DNA from: Mycolicibacterium malmesburyense
GTDB lineage: Bacteria > Actinomycetota > Actinomycetes > Mycobacteriales > Mycobacteriaceae
Direction: 5' to 3'
Assembly (NCBI RefSeq): GCF_001050015.1
Contig: NZ_CVTB01000188.1
Location: 5,271-69,270, forward strand
DNA length: 64,000 nucleotides
Shown here piece by piece: positions 24,053 through 32,012 of the stretch; position 1 is the first letter of the stretch, and each line of letters begins with the position of its first letter. Under the pieces are notes generated by a model that saw only the letters and a list, made by a program, of their open reading frames with translations, did not search any database and was not told where the DNA came from. The position numbers were made by a program, and so were the translations under genes.

Positions 24053-25357
24053 TCAAGCCCGCTCGAACACCACGTCGCCCGCGATCACGGTGGCGCAGAC
24101 CATGTCGGACTCGAGCGTCTCGAGCACGCCGTCCGGCGATGGTTCGAGCACCACCAGATCGCCGGGCTCCTCCGGCGCGATGGCGCGGCGCCGCATCGGA
24201 TCCTCGCCCGTACCGAAGAACATGCCGAGCGCCTCGGCCGCGGAGATGCGTTCGTCCTCGCCCAGCACCGCCCCACGCCCGGTCGTGCGCCGCACCGCTG
24301 CGCGCATCGTCACCCATGGGTCGCCCCCGCCGAACGGCATGTCGGTCGACAGCGCCACGGGCACTCCCGCTCGGAGCAGTGAGGCCACCCGCCACAGTTC
24401 GTGATGTTCGGCGGCGGGTACGTCGTCGAGGTACTGATCGCCGCGTTCGGCGACGAAGTTCGGCTGTGTCACCACCGTGACGCCACTTCCGGCGAGGGCG
24501 GCGATGCTGTCGTCGGGAACCACGGACGCGTGCTCGATGCGGTCGCCCGGATGCGTTCCGGCCGCCCGCAACGCCGACAGCGTGACGACGAGTTGCGCGG
24601 CGGTCACACAGTGCACGGCCACGGGCGCGTCGTCGCCGTGACGTTCGGAGATCCACGCGGTGAGGCCGTCGAGGTCGAGGTCGGTGTCGTGCAGGATTCG
24701 CTTTCCCGGCGCTAGACAGTGCACCCGCTGGCGCACCTCGCCGCGGCGATACGTCTCGAAAAGCCGGACGATGTCGTCGATTTCGAGGTCCGGTGTGGCA
24801 TCGGTGACGCCGGTGACACCGAGACCGCTCAGCCGGTCGCTTATTTCCGACAGCCTGGTGTCGTTGCGCTGCAACGTTTCCGACCAGGAGCGGTCGGCGC
24901 TGCGCAAACGTCCGTCGGCGTGGTCGGCCATTCCGACGCGGGCCAGTCCCGCCGTGTTGAGCGTCCAGAGCACCCCGCTGCGGTGCTGTACGCGGACCGG
25001 TACCGGCGGGGACACCTCGTCGAGCGCGGTTCGGTCGAGCGCACCGGCGACCGCCTCGTGGTAGCCGACGGCCCTGATCCAGCCGTCGGTGCCGACATCC
25101 GCATTCGCGAGCGCCCGGCGCAGCTCCGCCCGGTCACGCACCTCGGCCGGACCGACCCGCACCGAACGCAACGCCGCTGCGGCGGAACGCAGATGGACGT
25201 GGTGGTCGTGCAGGCCCGGTATGACCGTCCGACCGGCCGCGTCGTAGACCTGCTCACCGCGCAGTGGAGTCAACGGCGAGTCGACAGCCGTGATCCGTTC
25301 TCCCGCCCGGATGTCGACGACCGTGCCGTCGAGCAACGTCGCGCGCTGGATCAGCAA
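24053..25357 (-). CDS. Amidohydrolase-superfamily protein (YtcJ-like)
   Basis: A 434-residue TIM-barrel amidohydrolase. The metal-binding motif after the first strand is PGLHDHHVHLRS. Downstream His segments are in VAVHCVTAAQ and DRIEHASVVPDDS, and the distal Asp in LSTDMPFGGGDPW. The flanking N- and C-terminal strands form the beta-sandwich of this superfamily (TLLDGTVVDIRAGERI and TVIAGDVVFERA). The substrate is unknown; YtcJ relatives hydrolyse amides or formamides. Its start overlaps the end of the upstream CoA-transferase gene by 7 nt, so the two act together, perhaps converting an amide or lactam before CoA activation. Confidence 0.85.
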   Translation of the reverse strand: MLIQRATLLDGTVVDIRAGERITAVDSPLTPLRGEQVYDAAGRTVIPGLHDHHVHLRSAAAALRSVRVGPAEVRDRAELRRALANADVGTDGWIRAVGYHEAVAGALDRTALDEVSPPVPVRVQHRSGVLWTLNTAGLARVGMADHADGRLRSADRSWSETLQRNDTRLSEISDRLSGLGVTGVTDATPDLEIDDIVRLFETYRRGEVRQRVHCLAPGKRILHDTDLDLDGLTAWISERHGDDAPVAVHCVTAAQLVVTLSALRAAGTHPGDRIEHASVVPDDSIAALAGSGVTVVTQPNFVAERGDQYLDDVPAAEHHELWRVASLLRAGVPVALSTDMPFGGGDPWVTMRAAVRRTTGRGAVLGEDERISAAEALGMFFGTGEDPMRRRAIAPEEPGDLVVLEPSPDGVLETLESDMVCATVIAGDVVFERA

Positions 25358-26481
25358 GACGCCAACCGTCGCTGCGTGACCAGGTGCTCCACCTGCGCAT
25401 TGTCCGCGCCGAGTGGCGACGCGACCGCCGACCGTTGTGGCACTGCCGCACAGGTCGATTGCTCGTCTCGAGGCAAAGCCGCGTAGGTCGCGGCGACCGC
25501 GGCCATGGACATCTCGATCAACTCCCCTCCCCCGCTGCGCAACGACTGCGCGACGGCCAGGCCCGCCTCCAGGCCGGTCAACGGATCGGCGATCGCGTCC
25601 CCGCAGAACTCCGGCTCGTCGGAATCACCACACACCAGACCGCCCGACACGGCGGCGTCGTCGCCGAAGGCCACCCAGTTGGCGCGGTCGCCGTCGGTGC
25701 CGTGACCGGTGACCCGCAGCCACACCCGGCCGTCTCGCGGCGCCACGTCCGTCGGGGACAGCCCCCGCCGTATCAGGGCTGCCGGCCGCGACGACTCGAT
25801 CACCACGTCGGCGACGGCGAGCAAGTCCCGCATACCGTCCGGATCATCGAAATCCACGCTGTAGGAGAGCTTTCCGCCATTCATCCAGTCGAAGAACGGC
25901 TGCGGCCCATGGCGGGCACCGTCCGGGCGCGCGGCGCTCTCGACCTTGACGACCGTCGCACCGGCCGACGAGAGCAGCCGTCCGCACAGCGGCCCGGCCC
26001 ACATCGCGGACAGATCGGCGACCAAGAGGTCCGCCGGCGCCCGCGTCACCGTGGCCGCGCCGAACGGGTACACCCGCGGGGTTTCGGCGGGGGTTTCACC
26101 GATCGATGCCGCCGGCAGGCCGAGCAGTCGCGCGCGCTCCGTGACATCGGCGCAGTCGGTTTCCGCGATCCATGCCTGCACGGCCGGCCACGGGTCCTCG
26201 TCGACCGCGTCGGCGCCCAGCAGCGCGGGAACGGCGGCGATGTCGTCAGCCCTGGCCAGCGTGAGCGCGCACCAACTGTCCCGGCTGCGCAGCAGGCGCG
26301 TCGCACCGCCCGCCGACACCCGCCCGTTCGGTGTGAGGCCCAGCAACGCGGCGCGCCCGCCGATGATCTCGGCGGCGTCGATTGCGACGCCGGTGAACAC
26401 TTCGAAGGCGTCTGCTACCCGCTGCGCCCGTTCGAGCACGGCGGTGGGGACAGTCAACGGCGTCGACGTCACGAATCCCAT
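25351..26481 (-). CDS. Family III CoA-transferase (CaiB/BaiF)
   Basis: A 376-residue CaiB/BaiF-like protein. The recognisable core starts in the second half: LLVADLSAMWAGPLCGRLLSSAGATVVKVE, then SVDFDDPDGMRDLL and ADVVIESSRPAALIRRG. In family III enzymes the core is normally N-terminal with the catalytic Asp about 170 residues in. Here about 135 residues resembling the family's small domain come first, so the domain order looks permuted and the protein resembles the C-terminal half of two-unit members. Activity therefore needs proof. It overlaps the amidohydrolase start by 7 nt and lies 43 nt downstream of the hot-dog hydratase gene. Confidence 0.75.
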   Translation of the reverse strand: MGFVTSTPLTVPTAVLERAQRVADAFEVFTGVAIDAAEIIGGRAALLGLTPNGRVSAGGATRLLRSRDSWCALTLARADDIAAVPALLGADAVDEDPWPAVQAWIAETDCADVTERARLLGLPAASIGETPAETPRVYPFGAATVTRAPADLLVADLSAMWAGPLCGRLLSSAGATVVKVESAARPDGARHGPQPFFDWMNGGKLSYSVDFDDPDGMRDLLAVADVVIESSRPAALIRRGLSPTDVAPRDGRVWLRVTGHGTDGDRANWVAFGDDAAVSGGLVCGDSDEPEFCGDAIADPLTGLEAGLAVAQSLRSGGGELIEMSMAAVAATYAALPRDEQSTCAAVPQRSAVASPLGADNAQVEHLVTQRRLASC

Positions 26482-26524
26482 TGTGGGCCGCGTGGCGGAG
26501 CGTGAGGCGTCGGGGGGTGGTCGC

Positions 26525-27517
26525 TCAGAACTGCAGCGCGGTGAAGCGCCAGTCGAGCACGTTTCGGGCCTGCTCGTCGACCGCGTACACCAGCGACCGC
26601 AGGGTCAGCACGCCACCGCGGCCGTTCGGCAGCGGCTCCGCCCGCTCGACATGCACCTCGCTGTAGAGGGTGTCGCCTTCGTACACCGGCCCGGTGTGGT
26701 CGCAGGACTGCCAGCCCAGCACGGTCACGAGGTTGGGCAGCAGCCGGGTCACCTGGGCGAGCGCCAGGCCGATGGTGTGCCCGCCGTAAACCAGCCGCCG
26801 GTCGTTGACCCGCCAGTCATGGTGTGTCGCAGCGATGTTCAGCGTCAGTCGGGCCAGCTCGGGGGCGCTGCTGACGACGTCGCCGCTGCTGTGCAGCACC
26901 GTTCCCACGAGTCCCGCGTCGAAGTGCGTCCCCGGCACCTTCGCGCGGTACGCCTCGGCGTCCCAGTCGCCGGTGGGGTCGGGCAACGGCGGCGTCTCGG
27001 CCCCGATCGTCGACAGGTCGTCGGCATGCCCCGTGTCGCCGGCGCCGTCGCTGAGGGGCAGCATCGCGCAACGGTGGAAATCAAGCACCAGGCGGCCGAG
27101 GTCGTCGACCGTCGTCATCCGCAACGCGGCCAACCCGGTGCGCGCCCGGCCCGGCTTGACCGAGTTCTGCTTGAGACCCACCACTTCGGTGCGGGTGAAC
27201 AGGGTGTCGCCGATCACGGGAAATCGGTGGAAAACCAGGCCGCGGTAGAACAGGTTCGCCTTCACCCGCTGGGTGACCAGCGTGGTTTGGCCGATCGCCA
27301 CGTCGCACACCAGCGCCGGATGCGCCAGCGGGACCGGCGCGCCGGTCACCGCCGCGGCCAGTTCGCCGTCGAGCGCGAGGCGCAGCCGGTCACCGACGAT
27401 CGACTGGTGTACGGCGGCAACGCCCGGCGTCAGCGTCATCGAGGGTGCGGTGTCGAAGACCTGCCCGACCTGCAGGTCGTCGAAGTACGGGCCGCTCACG
27501 GGTGCCCACTCTGGCAT
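26525..27517 (-). CDS. Double hot-dog (MaoC-like) hydratase, Rv0216-type
   Basis: A 330-residue protein with two tandem hot-dog/MaoC-like units, corresponding to M. tuberculosis Rv0216, whose structure is a double hot-dog resembling R-specific enoyl-CoA hydratases. The first unit contains YFDDLQVGQVF and the hydratase-like VAAVHQSIVGDRLRL segment. The second has NIAATHHDWRVNDRRLVYGGHTIGLALAQV and VTVLGWQSCDHTGPVYEGDTLYSEV. ATG 27517 (MPEWAPVSGPYFDD) is used; a longer frame to 27685 would overlap the divergent fadE3 gene. It shares a 31-bp divergent promoter gap with fadE3. Confidence 0.88.
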   Translation of the reverse strand: MPEWAPVSGPYFDDLQVGQVFDTAPSMTLTPGVAAVHQSIVGDRLRLALDGELAAAVTGAPVPLAHPALVCDVAIGQTTLVTQRVKANLFYRGLVFHRFPVIGDTLFTRTEVVGLKQNSVKPGRARTGLAALRMTTVDDLGRLVLDFHRCAMLPLSDGAGDTGHADDLSTIGAETPPLPDPTGDWDAEAYRAKVPGTHFDAGLVGTVLHSSGDVVSSAPELARLTLNIAATHHDWRVNDRRLVYGGHTIGLALAQVTRLLPNLVTVLGWQSCDHTGPVYEGDTLYSEVHVERAEPLPNGRGGVLTLRSLVYAVDEQARNVLDWRFTALQF

Positions 27518-27548
27518 TGGGCCGGACAAAGTGTCAATATGGCCGTAC

Positions 27549-28697
27549 ATGAACGAGGAAGAGACGATGCTGGTCGCCACCGTGCGGGCCTTCATCGACC
27601 GCGAGGTCAAGCCGCAGGTGCGCGACGTCGAACACGCCAACGAGTATCCCGAGGCGTGGATCGAGCAGATGAAGCAGATAGGCATCTACGGCCTGGCGAT
27701 TCCGGAGGAGTACGGCGGCTCGCCGGTGTCGATGCCGTGCTACGTCGAGGTGACCCAGGAACTGTCGCGCGGATGGATGAGCCTGGCCGGGGCGATGGGC
27801 GGGCACACCGTCGTCGCCAAACTCCTGGTGCTGTTCGGCACCGAGGAACAGAAGCGCCGCTACCTACCGGCGATGGCCACGGGTGAGATCCGCGCGACGA
27901 TGGCGCTGACCGAACCGGGCGGCGGTTCCGACCTGCAGAACATGTCGACGACGGCGCTGCCGTCCGAGGGCGACGGCCTGACCATCAACGGGTCGAAGAC
28001 CTGGATCTCCAATGCGCGGCGGTCCGGGCTGATCGCGCTGTTGTGCAAGACCGATCCGACCGCCACCCCGCGACACAAGGGCATTTCGGTGGTGCTCGTC
28101 GATCAGGGCATGACGGGATTGTCGGTGTCGCGCGATCTGCCGAAGCTCGGGTACAAGGGCGTCGAATCGTGCGAGTTGATCTTCGAGGACTGCCGTGTTC
28201 CCGCGTCGGCGATTCTCGGGGGCGAGCCGGGCAAGGGCTTCGCCCAGATGATGAAAGGCCTTGAGACGGGCCGCATTCAGGTCGCGTCCCGGGCGCTCGG
28301 TGTGGCGACGGCAGCGTTGGAGGATGCGCTGCGGTACGCCCAGGAGCGCGAGAGCTTCGGTCGGCCGATCTGGAAGCACCAGTCGGTCGGAAACTACCTG
28401 GCCGATATGGCCACCAAGCTGACCGCCGCGCGACAGTTGACGCGGTACGCCGCCGAGCGCTACGACAGCGGCGAGCGCTGCGACATGGAGGCGGGGATGG
28501 CGAAGCTGTTCGCCTCCGAGGTCGCGATGGAGATCGCGCTGAACGCGGTGCGCATCCACGGCGGCTACGGCTACTCGACGGAGTACGACGTCGAACGGTA
28601 CTTCCGCGATGCGCCGTTGATGATCGTCGGCGAGGGCACCAACGAGATCCAGCGCAACGTCATCGCCTCGCAGTTGGTGGCGCGAGGCGGCCTGTAG
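27549..28697 (+). CDS. fadE3: Acyl-CoA dehydrogenase FadE3
   Basis: A 382-residue, standard-length acyl-CoA dehydrogenase carrying out the first oxidation of beta-oxidation with FAD. Seen: substrate/FAD loop MALTEPGGGSDLQNMST, WISNARRSGL, the helix YAQERESFGRPIWKHQSV, and catalytic Glu in VGEGTNEIQRN. ATG 27549 is taken; an in-frame GTG at 27531 is also possible. Location next to the divergent Rv0216-type gene identifies it with M. tuberculosis fadE3 (Rv0215c). The GntR regulator starts 3 nt after its stop and is likely co-transcribed. Confidence 0.9.
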   Translation: MNEEETMLVATVRAFIDREVKPQVRDVEHANEYPEAWIEQMKQIGIYGLAIPEEYGGSPVSMPCYVEVTQELSRGWMSLAGAMGGHTVVAKLLVLFGTEEQKRRYLPAMATGEIRATMALTEPGGGSDLQNMSTTALPSEGDGLTINGSKTWISNARRSGLIALLCKTDPTATPRHKGISVVLVDQGMTGLSVSRDLPKLGYKGVESCELIFEDCRVPASAILGGEPGKGFAQMMKGLETGRIQVASRALGVATAALEDALRYAQERESFGRPIWKHQSVGNYLADMATKLTAARQLTRYAAERYDSGERCDMEAGMAKLFASEVAMEIALNAVRIHGGYGYSTEYDVERYFRDAPLMIVGEGTNEIQRNVIASQLVARGGL

Positions 28698-28700
28698 GCG

Positions 28701-29438
28701 ATGAGGTCCGCGCCGGCTTACCAGACCCTGCGCGACCAGCTGCGCGAGGAGATCGCCGCGGGCCGCTACCGGGACGGGATCCGGCTGCCAACCGAGTCGG
28801 AACTCGTTGCGGCCCATGGGGTGTCTCGGCAGACGGTGCGCCGGGCGTTCCAGGATCTGGTGACCGAGGGTGTGGTGTACCGGGTGCCGGGACGCGGGAC
28901 CTACGCCAGCGGTTCCGAACGCCGATACCTGCGACAGTTCGGTTCGATCGACGACCTGATGAGCCTGTCCGACGGCACCACCATGGAGGTGCTCGACGGC
29001 TTGCGGCGGCGCGTCGACGTCGAAGCGGCCAGCAGGCTCCGGCTCGACGACGACCTCGTTCACACGGTGGTGTTCCGGCGTTCGCACGGCGCCGATCTCG
29101 CGGTGCCGTTCGTGTTGACGACGGTGCACCTGGCGCCGGCGGTGGCCGCGGCGGTGTCGGGCTCGCCGGAGTTGGCGGACGGAGCCGTCGGCGCCCAGAC
29201 GGTGATCGGGCTGCTCGAGCCGCGCCTGAGCGCGCCGATTGTCGAAGCGGCGCAATCGATCACGGTCGCAGCCGCCGATGAGGTGGTCGCCGCGGCCGTT
29301 CGGTGCGAGGTCGGTCATCCGATGCTGCGGGTGGATCGGTTGTACTCCGATGCCGACGGGCGACCTGTCGAGCTGTCGGTCAGCCACTTCCTGCCCGAGC
29401 AGTACACGTACCGGGTGACGCTGCGCCGGTCGGGCTAG
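28701..29438 (+). CDS. GntR-family regulator (HutC subfamily, UTRA domain)
   Basis: A 245-residue regulator. The N-terminal winged helix (YQTLRDQLREEIAAGRYRDGIRLPTESELVAAHGVSRQTVRRAF, residues ~6-50, cited here only by position for the second half) is followed by the GntR signature GVVYRVPGRGTYAS and a UTRA-type effector domain ending VDRLYSDADGRPVELSVSHFLP. Its ATG is 3 nt past the fadE3 stop, so it is probably in an operon with fadE3 and regulates the surrounding acyl-CoA genes in response to a metabolite. The 43-bp palindromic repeat follows its stop. Confidence 0.85.
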   Translation: MRSAPAYQTLRDQLREEIAAGRYRDGIRLPTESELVAAHGVSRQTVRRAFQDLVTEGVVYRVPGRGTYASGSERRYLRQFGSIDDLMSLSDGTTMEVLDGLRRRVDVEAASRLRLDDDLVHTVVFRRSHGADLAVPFVLTTVHLAPAVAAAVSGSPELADGAVGAQTVIGLLEPRLSAPIVEAAQSITVAAADEVVAAAVRCEVGHPMLRVDRLYSDADGRPVELSVSHFLPEQYTYRVTLRRSG

Positions 29439-29451
29439 TCCCGTCTGCGGT

Positions 29452-29494
29452 TTCGGTGCACTACCAGTCGCTCAGCGATCGTTAGTGCACCGAA
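29452..29494. repeat. 43-bp palindromic intergenic element, copy 1 (bidirectional terminator-like)
   Basis: Perfect 12-bp arms TTCGGTGCACTA / TAGTGCACCGAA enclose a 19-nt centre containing TCGC-TCA-GCGA, a second small hairpin. It fills the gap between the convergent GntR and crotonase genes. A second copy lies at 63104-63146 with 39 of 43 identical bases, including an A-T to G-C pair change in the stem. Confidence 0.8.
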
Positions 29495-29495
29495 T

Positions 29496-30380
29496 TCACA
29501 CGATCTCGTCGATGAGGCCCCACCGCAGGGCCGTCGGCGCGTCGATGGTCCGACCGCTCAACACCAGATAGGCCGTGCGCCAACGGCCGATCCGTCGGGT
29601 CACGCTGACCGTTCCACCCGCGCCGGGAATCAAGCCGAGGCTCAGTTCGGGCAGCCCGAATACGGCGTCGCGGCTCGACTCGACGTGACCGCAGAACGCC
29701 GCCATCTCCAGGCCGCTGCCGAGCACGTGACCGTGCACCCGCGCGCGGCAACGCGCGCCGAGGCGCTCGGTGAGCTCGGCCAGTACCAGCGCTGGGCTGT
29801 AGCGGGTCCGAGCGATGTGCGCGCTCGCGGGGTCGGCGAGGGTGCCGAACTCGCCGAGATCCCCACCGCTGCAGAACGATGACCCGTTCCCGGACAGCAC
29901 GACCTCGGTGACCGACGGGTCGACCCTCGCCACCTCCAGCGCCTCCAGCAGGGCACCGCGGGCGTCGGTGGAGAACGCGTTGTGCCGCTGCACCCGGTTG
30001 AACCGCACATACAGGGTGTCGTCGATACGTTCCGCCACAACGGGATCGGGAATCTCGGGAAGTTCAGAGGTTCCCCGCTCTTCGAGCCAGCGGGCGAACT
30101 CCGGTCCCGCCTGCAGGGTGGAGTACGCCAGCGACTCGGTGACGACGCCGGCGAAGGCGGGGGCGGCGGGGTTGACGGCGCGCAGGACGTCGTCGCAGAT
30201 GGCCGCGGCGTGCGGCCAGTGGGCGCACCGCTCCCGCACCTCGTCGAGCGCATCGGATACCGAGCGCACGGTGATGACCCGGCGGTCGTCGGAGTTCTCC
30301 TCCGACAGCGTGAAAGTGGCGTCGTCGGCGGGTGACCCGATCGCGACGACGACGCCCGATGGCAATTCGGCGTAGGTCAC
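29496..30380 (-). CDS. Crotonase-family protein (enoyl-CoA hydratase/isomerase) with N-terminal extension
   Basis: A 294-residue protein. The start is the GTG at 30380, which overlaps the stop of fadD4 (GTGA); longer readings run antisense into fadD4. An N-terminal extension of ~85 residues of unknown fold precedes the crotonase core: RFNRVQRHNAFST, oxyanion-hole SSFCSGGDLGEFG, GSGLEMAAF and FGLPELSLGLIPGAGG. Both candidate acidic residues are kept, so hydratase activity is plausible. It is the second gene of a fadD4 operon and is probably the hydration or isomerisation step for the acyl-CoA that FadD4 makes. Confidence 0.85.
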   Translation of the reverse strand: MTYAELPSGVVVAIGSPADDATFTLSEENSDDRRVITVRSVSDALDEVRERCAHWPHAAAICDDVLRAVNPAAPAFAGVVTESLAYSTLQAGPEFARWLEERGTSELPEIPDPVVAERIDDTLYVRFNRVQRHNAFSTDARGALLEALEVARVDPSVTEVVLSGNGSSFCSGGDLGEFGTLADPASAHIARTRYSPALVLAELTERLGARCRARVHGHVLGSGLEMAAFCGHVESSRDAVFGLPELSLGLIPGAGGTVSVTRRIGRWRTAYLVLSGRTIDAPTALRWGLIDEIV

Positions 30381-31897
30381 GAGTACTTCTTGATCAGCTC
30401 CTGCTTGTACAGCTTGCCGGTGTCGGTGCGCGGCAGCTGCGCCTCGAAGGCGATCGACCGCGGACACTTGTAGTGCGCCAACCGGTCCCGCAGCCAGGCC
30501 ATCAGCTCGTCGGCGAACTCCGGGGTGGCGTCGGCGGGATCCACGGTTTGCACCACACCGTGAACCCGCTGACCCATCTCGTCGTCGGGAACGCCGAACA
30601 CCGCTGCGTCCAACACCTTCGGGTGGGTGACCAACATGTTCTCGGCTTCCTGCGGGTAGATGTTCACGCCGCCGGAGATGATCATGTGGTGCCTGCGATC
30701 GGTCAGGTACAGGTAGCCGTCCTCGTCGACGTAGCCGATGTCGCCCACCGTCGCCCAACCGCGCTCGTTGCGCGCCTTGGCCGTCTTCTCCGGATCGTTG
30801 AGGTACTCGAAGGGGACGCCGCCTTCGAAATAGATTTCACCCGCCTGTCCGGGAGGAAGCTCGTTGCCGTCCCCGTCGCAGATGTGCAGCTGGCCGGCCA
30901 TCGGCTTGCCGACCGAACCGGGATGGGCCAACCAGTCCTCGGCGCTGATGAGTGTCGAGCCGTGCGCCTCCGACGAGGCGTAATACTCGTCGATGATCGG
31001 GCCCCACCAGTCGATCATCTGCTTCTTGATCTCGACGGGGCACGGTGCCGCGGCGTGGATGACCCGCTTGAGGCTGGACACGTCGTACGAACTACGCACC
31101 GCCTCGGGCAGTTTCAGCATGCGGGTGAACATCACCGGGACGAACTGACCGTGCGTCACGCCGTAGCGCTGGATCGCGTCCAGCGCGCCCTCCGGGTCGA
31201 ACTTCTCCAGCACCACCGTCGTGTAGCCCGCCGCCTGGACAGTCATCGACCAGACCGACGGCGCCGTGTGATACAGCGGCGCGGGGCTCAGATAGACCGA
31301 ATCCGGTTCCATCCAGAACGAGACCATCATGGTCATCAGTCCGGGCGCCTCCGCCGGAGAAAGGTGCGGTAGTCCGCGTTTGATTCCCTTGGGCCGCCCG
31401 GTGGTGCCCGACGAGTACTGCAGCAGGTCACCTTCGATCTCGTCGGGGATGGGCGTACCTGGGTGGTGGGCAACGCATTCCGGGTAGCGCTGCCACCCGT
31501 CGAGATCGTCATCCGCGATCAGCAGGAGTTCGGGAAGTCCTCGCGGCAGCTCGCTGCCGAGCCCTTCGAGGGTCTTGCGCAGCGCCGCGGATCCGACAAT
31601 GCCCTTGGCGTTGCTGTTGTCGATGATGTAGGCGGCTTCGGCGGCGGTCAGGTGCGTGTTGATCGGCACGTAGTAGAGGCCGCTGCGGCGCGCGGCCCAC
31701 ATCACGGCGTGGAAGTGCTCGTTGTTCTCCATCAGCATGGCCACCGTGTCGCCCTCGACGAGGCCGGCCCGCCGGAAGTGGTGAGCCAAGCGGTTGGCGC
31801 GCGCCTCGAGCTCGGCGAATGTCACGACCGTGGTGCTGGGATGCATGATGACGGCGGGTTTGTCGGGCGTGGCCTCGGCATGTTCGCGGATCTGCAT
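30377..31897 (-). CDS. fadD4: Fatty-acid-CoA / AMP ligase FadD4
   Basis: A 506-residue ANL-superfamily ligase that activates a carboxylic acid with ATP and CoA. The P-loop motif is YSSGTTGRPKGIKRG; the A5 region is DEYYASSEAHGSTLIS, A7 is TVGDIGYVDEDGYLYLTDR and A8 contains GGVNIYPQEAENM; the C-terminal catalytic Lys is in RTDTGKLYKQEL. The position next to fadE3 and the Rv0216-type gene matches M. tuberculosis fadD4 (Rv0214). It is translationally coupled to the crotonase downstream and has a perfect 14-bp palindrome 25 bp upstream of the ATG. Confidence 0.88.
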   Translation of the reverse strand: MQIREHAEATPDKPAVIMHPSTTVVTFAELEARANRLAHHFRRAGLVEGDTVAMLMENNEHFHAVMWAARRSGLYYVPINTHLTAAEAAYIIDNSNAKGIVGSAALRKTLEGLGSELPRGLPELLLIADDDLDGWQRYPECVAHHPGTPIPDEIEGDLLQYSSGTTGRPKGIKRGLPHLSPAEAPGLMTMMVSFWMEPDSVYLSPAPLYHTAPSVWSMTVQAAGYTTVVLEKFDPEGALDAIQRYGVTHGQFVPVMFTRMLKLPEAVRSSYDVSSLKRVIHAAAPCPVEIKKQMIDWWGPIIDEYYASSEAHGSTLISAEDWLAHPGSVGKPMAGQLHICDGDGNELPPGQAGEIYFEGGVPFEYLNDPEKTAKARNERGWATVGDIGYVDEDGYLYLTDRRHHMIISGGVNIYPQEAENMLVTHPKVLDAAVFGVPDDEMGQRVHGVVQTVDPADATPEFADELMAWLRDRLAHYKCPRSIAFEAQLPRTDTGKLYKQELIKKYS

Positions 31898-31921
31898 GGG
31901 CTGACTCTACGATGTATCGAG

Positions 31922-31935
31922 TTGACACGTGTCAA
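31922..31935. promoter_or_regulatory. Perfect 14-bp palindrome in the fadD4 promoter
   Basis: TTGACACGTGTCAA is perfectly self-complementary and lies 25 bp upstream of the fadD4 ATG, in the 115-bp gap to the divergent cyclase-STAND gene. It is an operator candidate for a TetR- or GntR-type regulator of the fadD4 operon; the GntR protein at 28701 is one candidate. The same TGTCAA half-site appears in the fadE3/Rv0216 gap at 27532-27537. Confidence 0.6.
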
Positions 31936-32012
31936 GTGGTCGATTTCATCCGTTACCGCCGCTGCCGTCCTAGCATGAATCCGCAGCATATTGGGGGTGC
32001 GGCGGTGGCCGG

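Noticed and set aside
27525..27537. Inverted repeat GACA-AAG-TGTC in the fadE3/Rv0216 gap as an operator
   Set aside because: Arms are only 4 bp and only the right half matches the fadD4 palindrome; noted only as a weak similarity.
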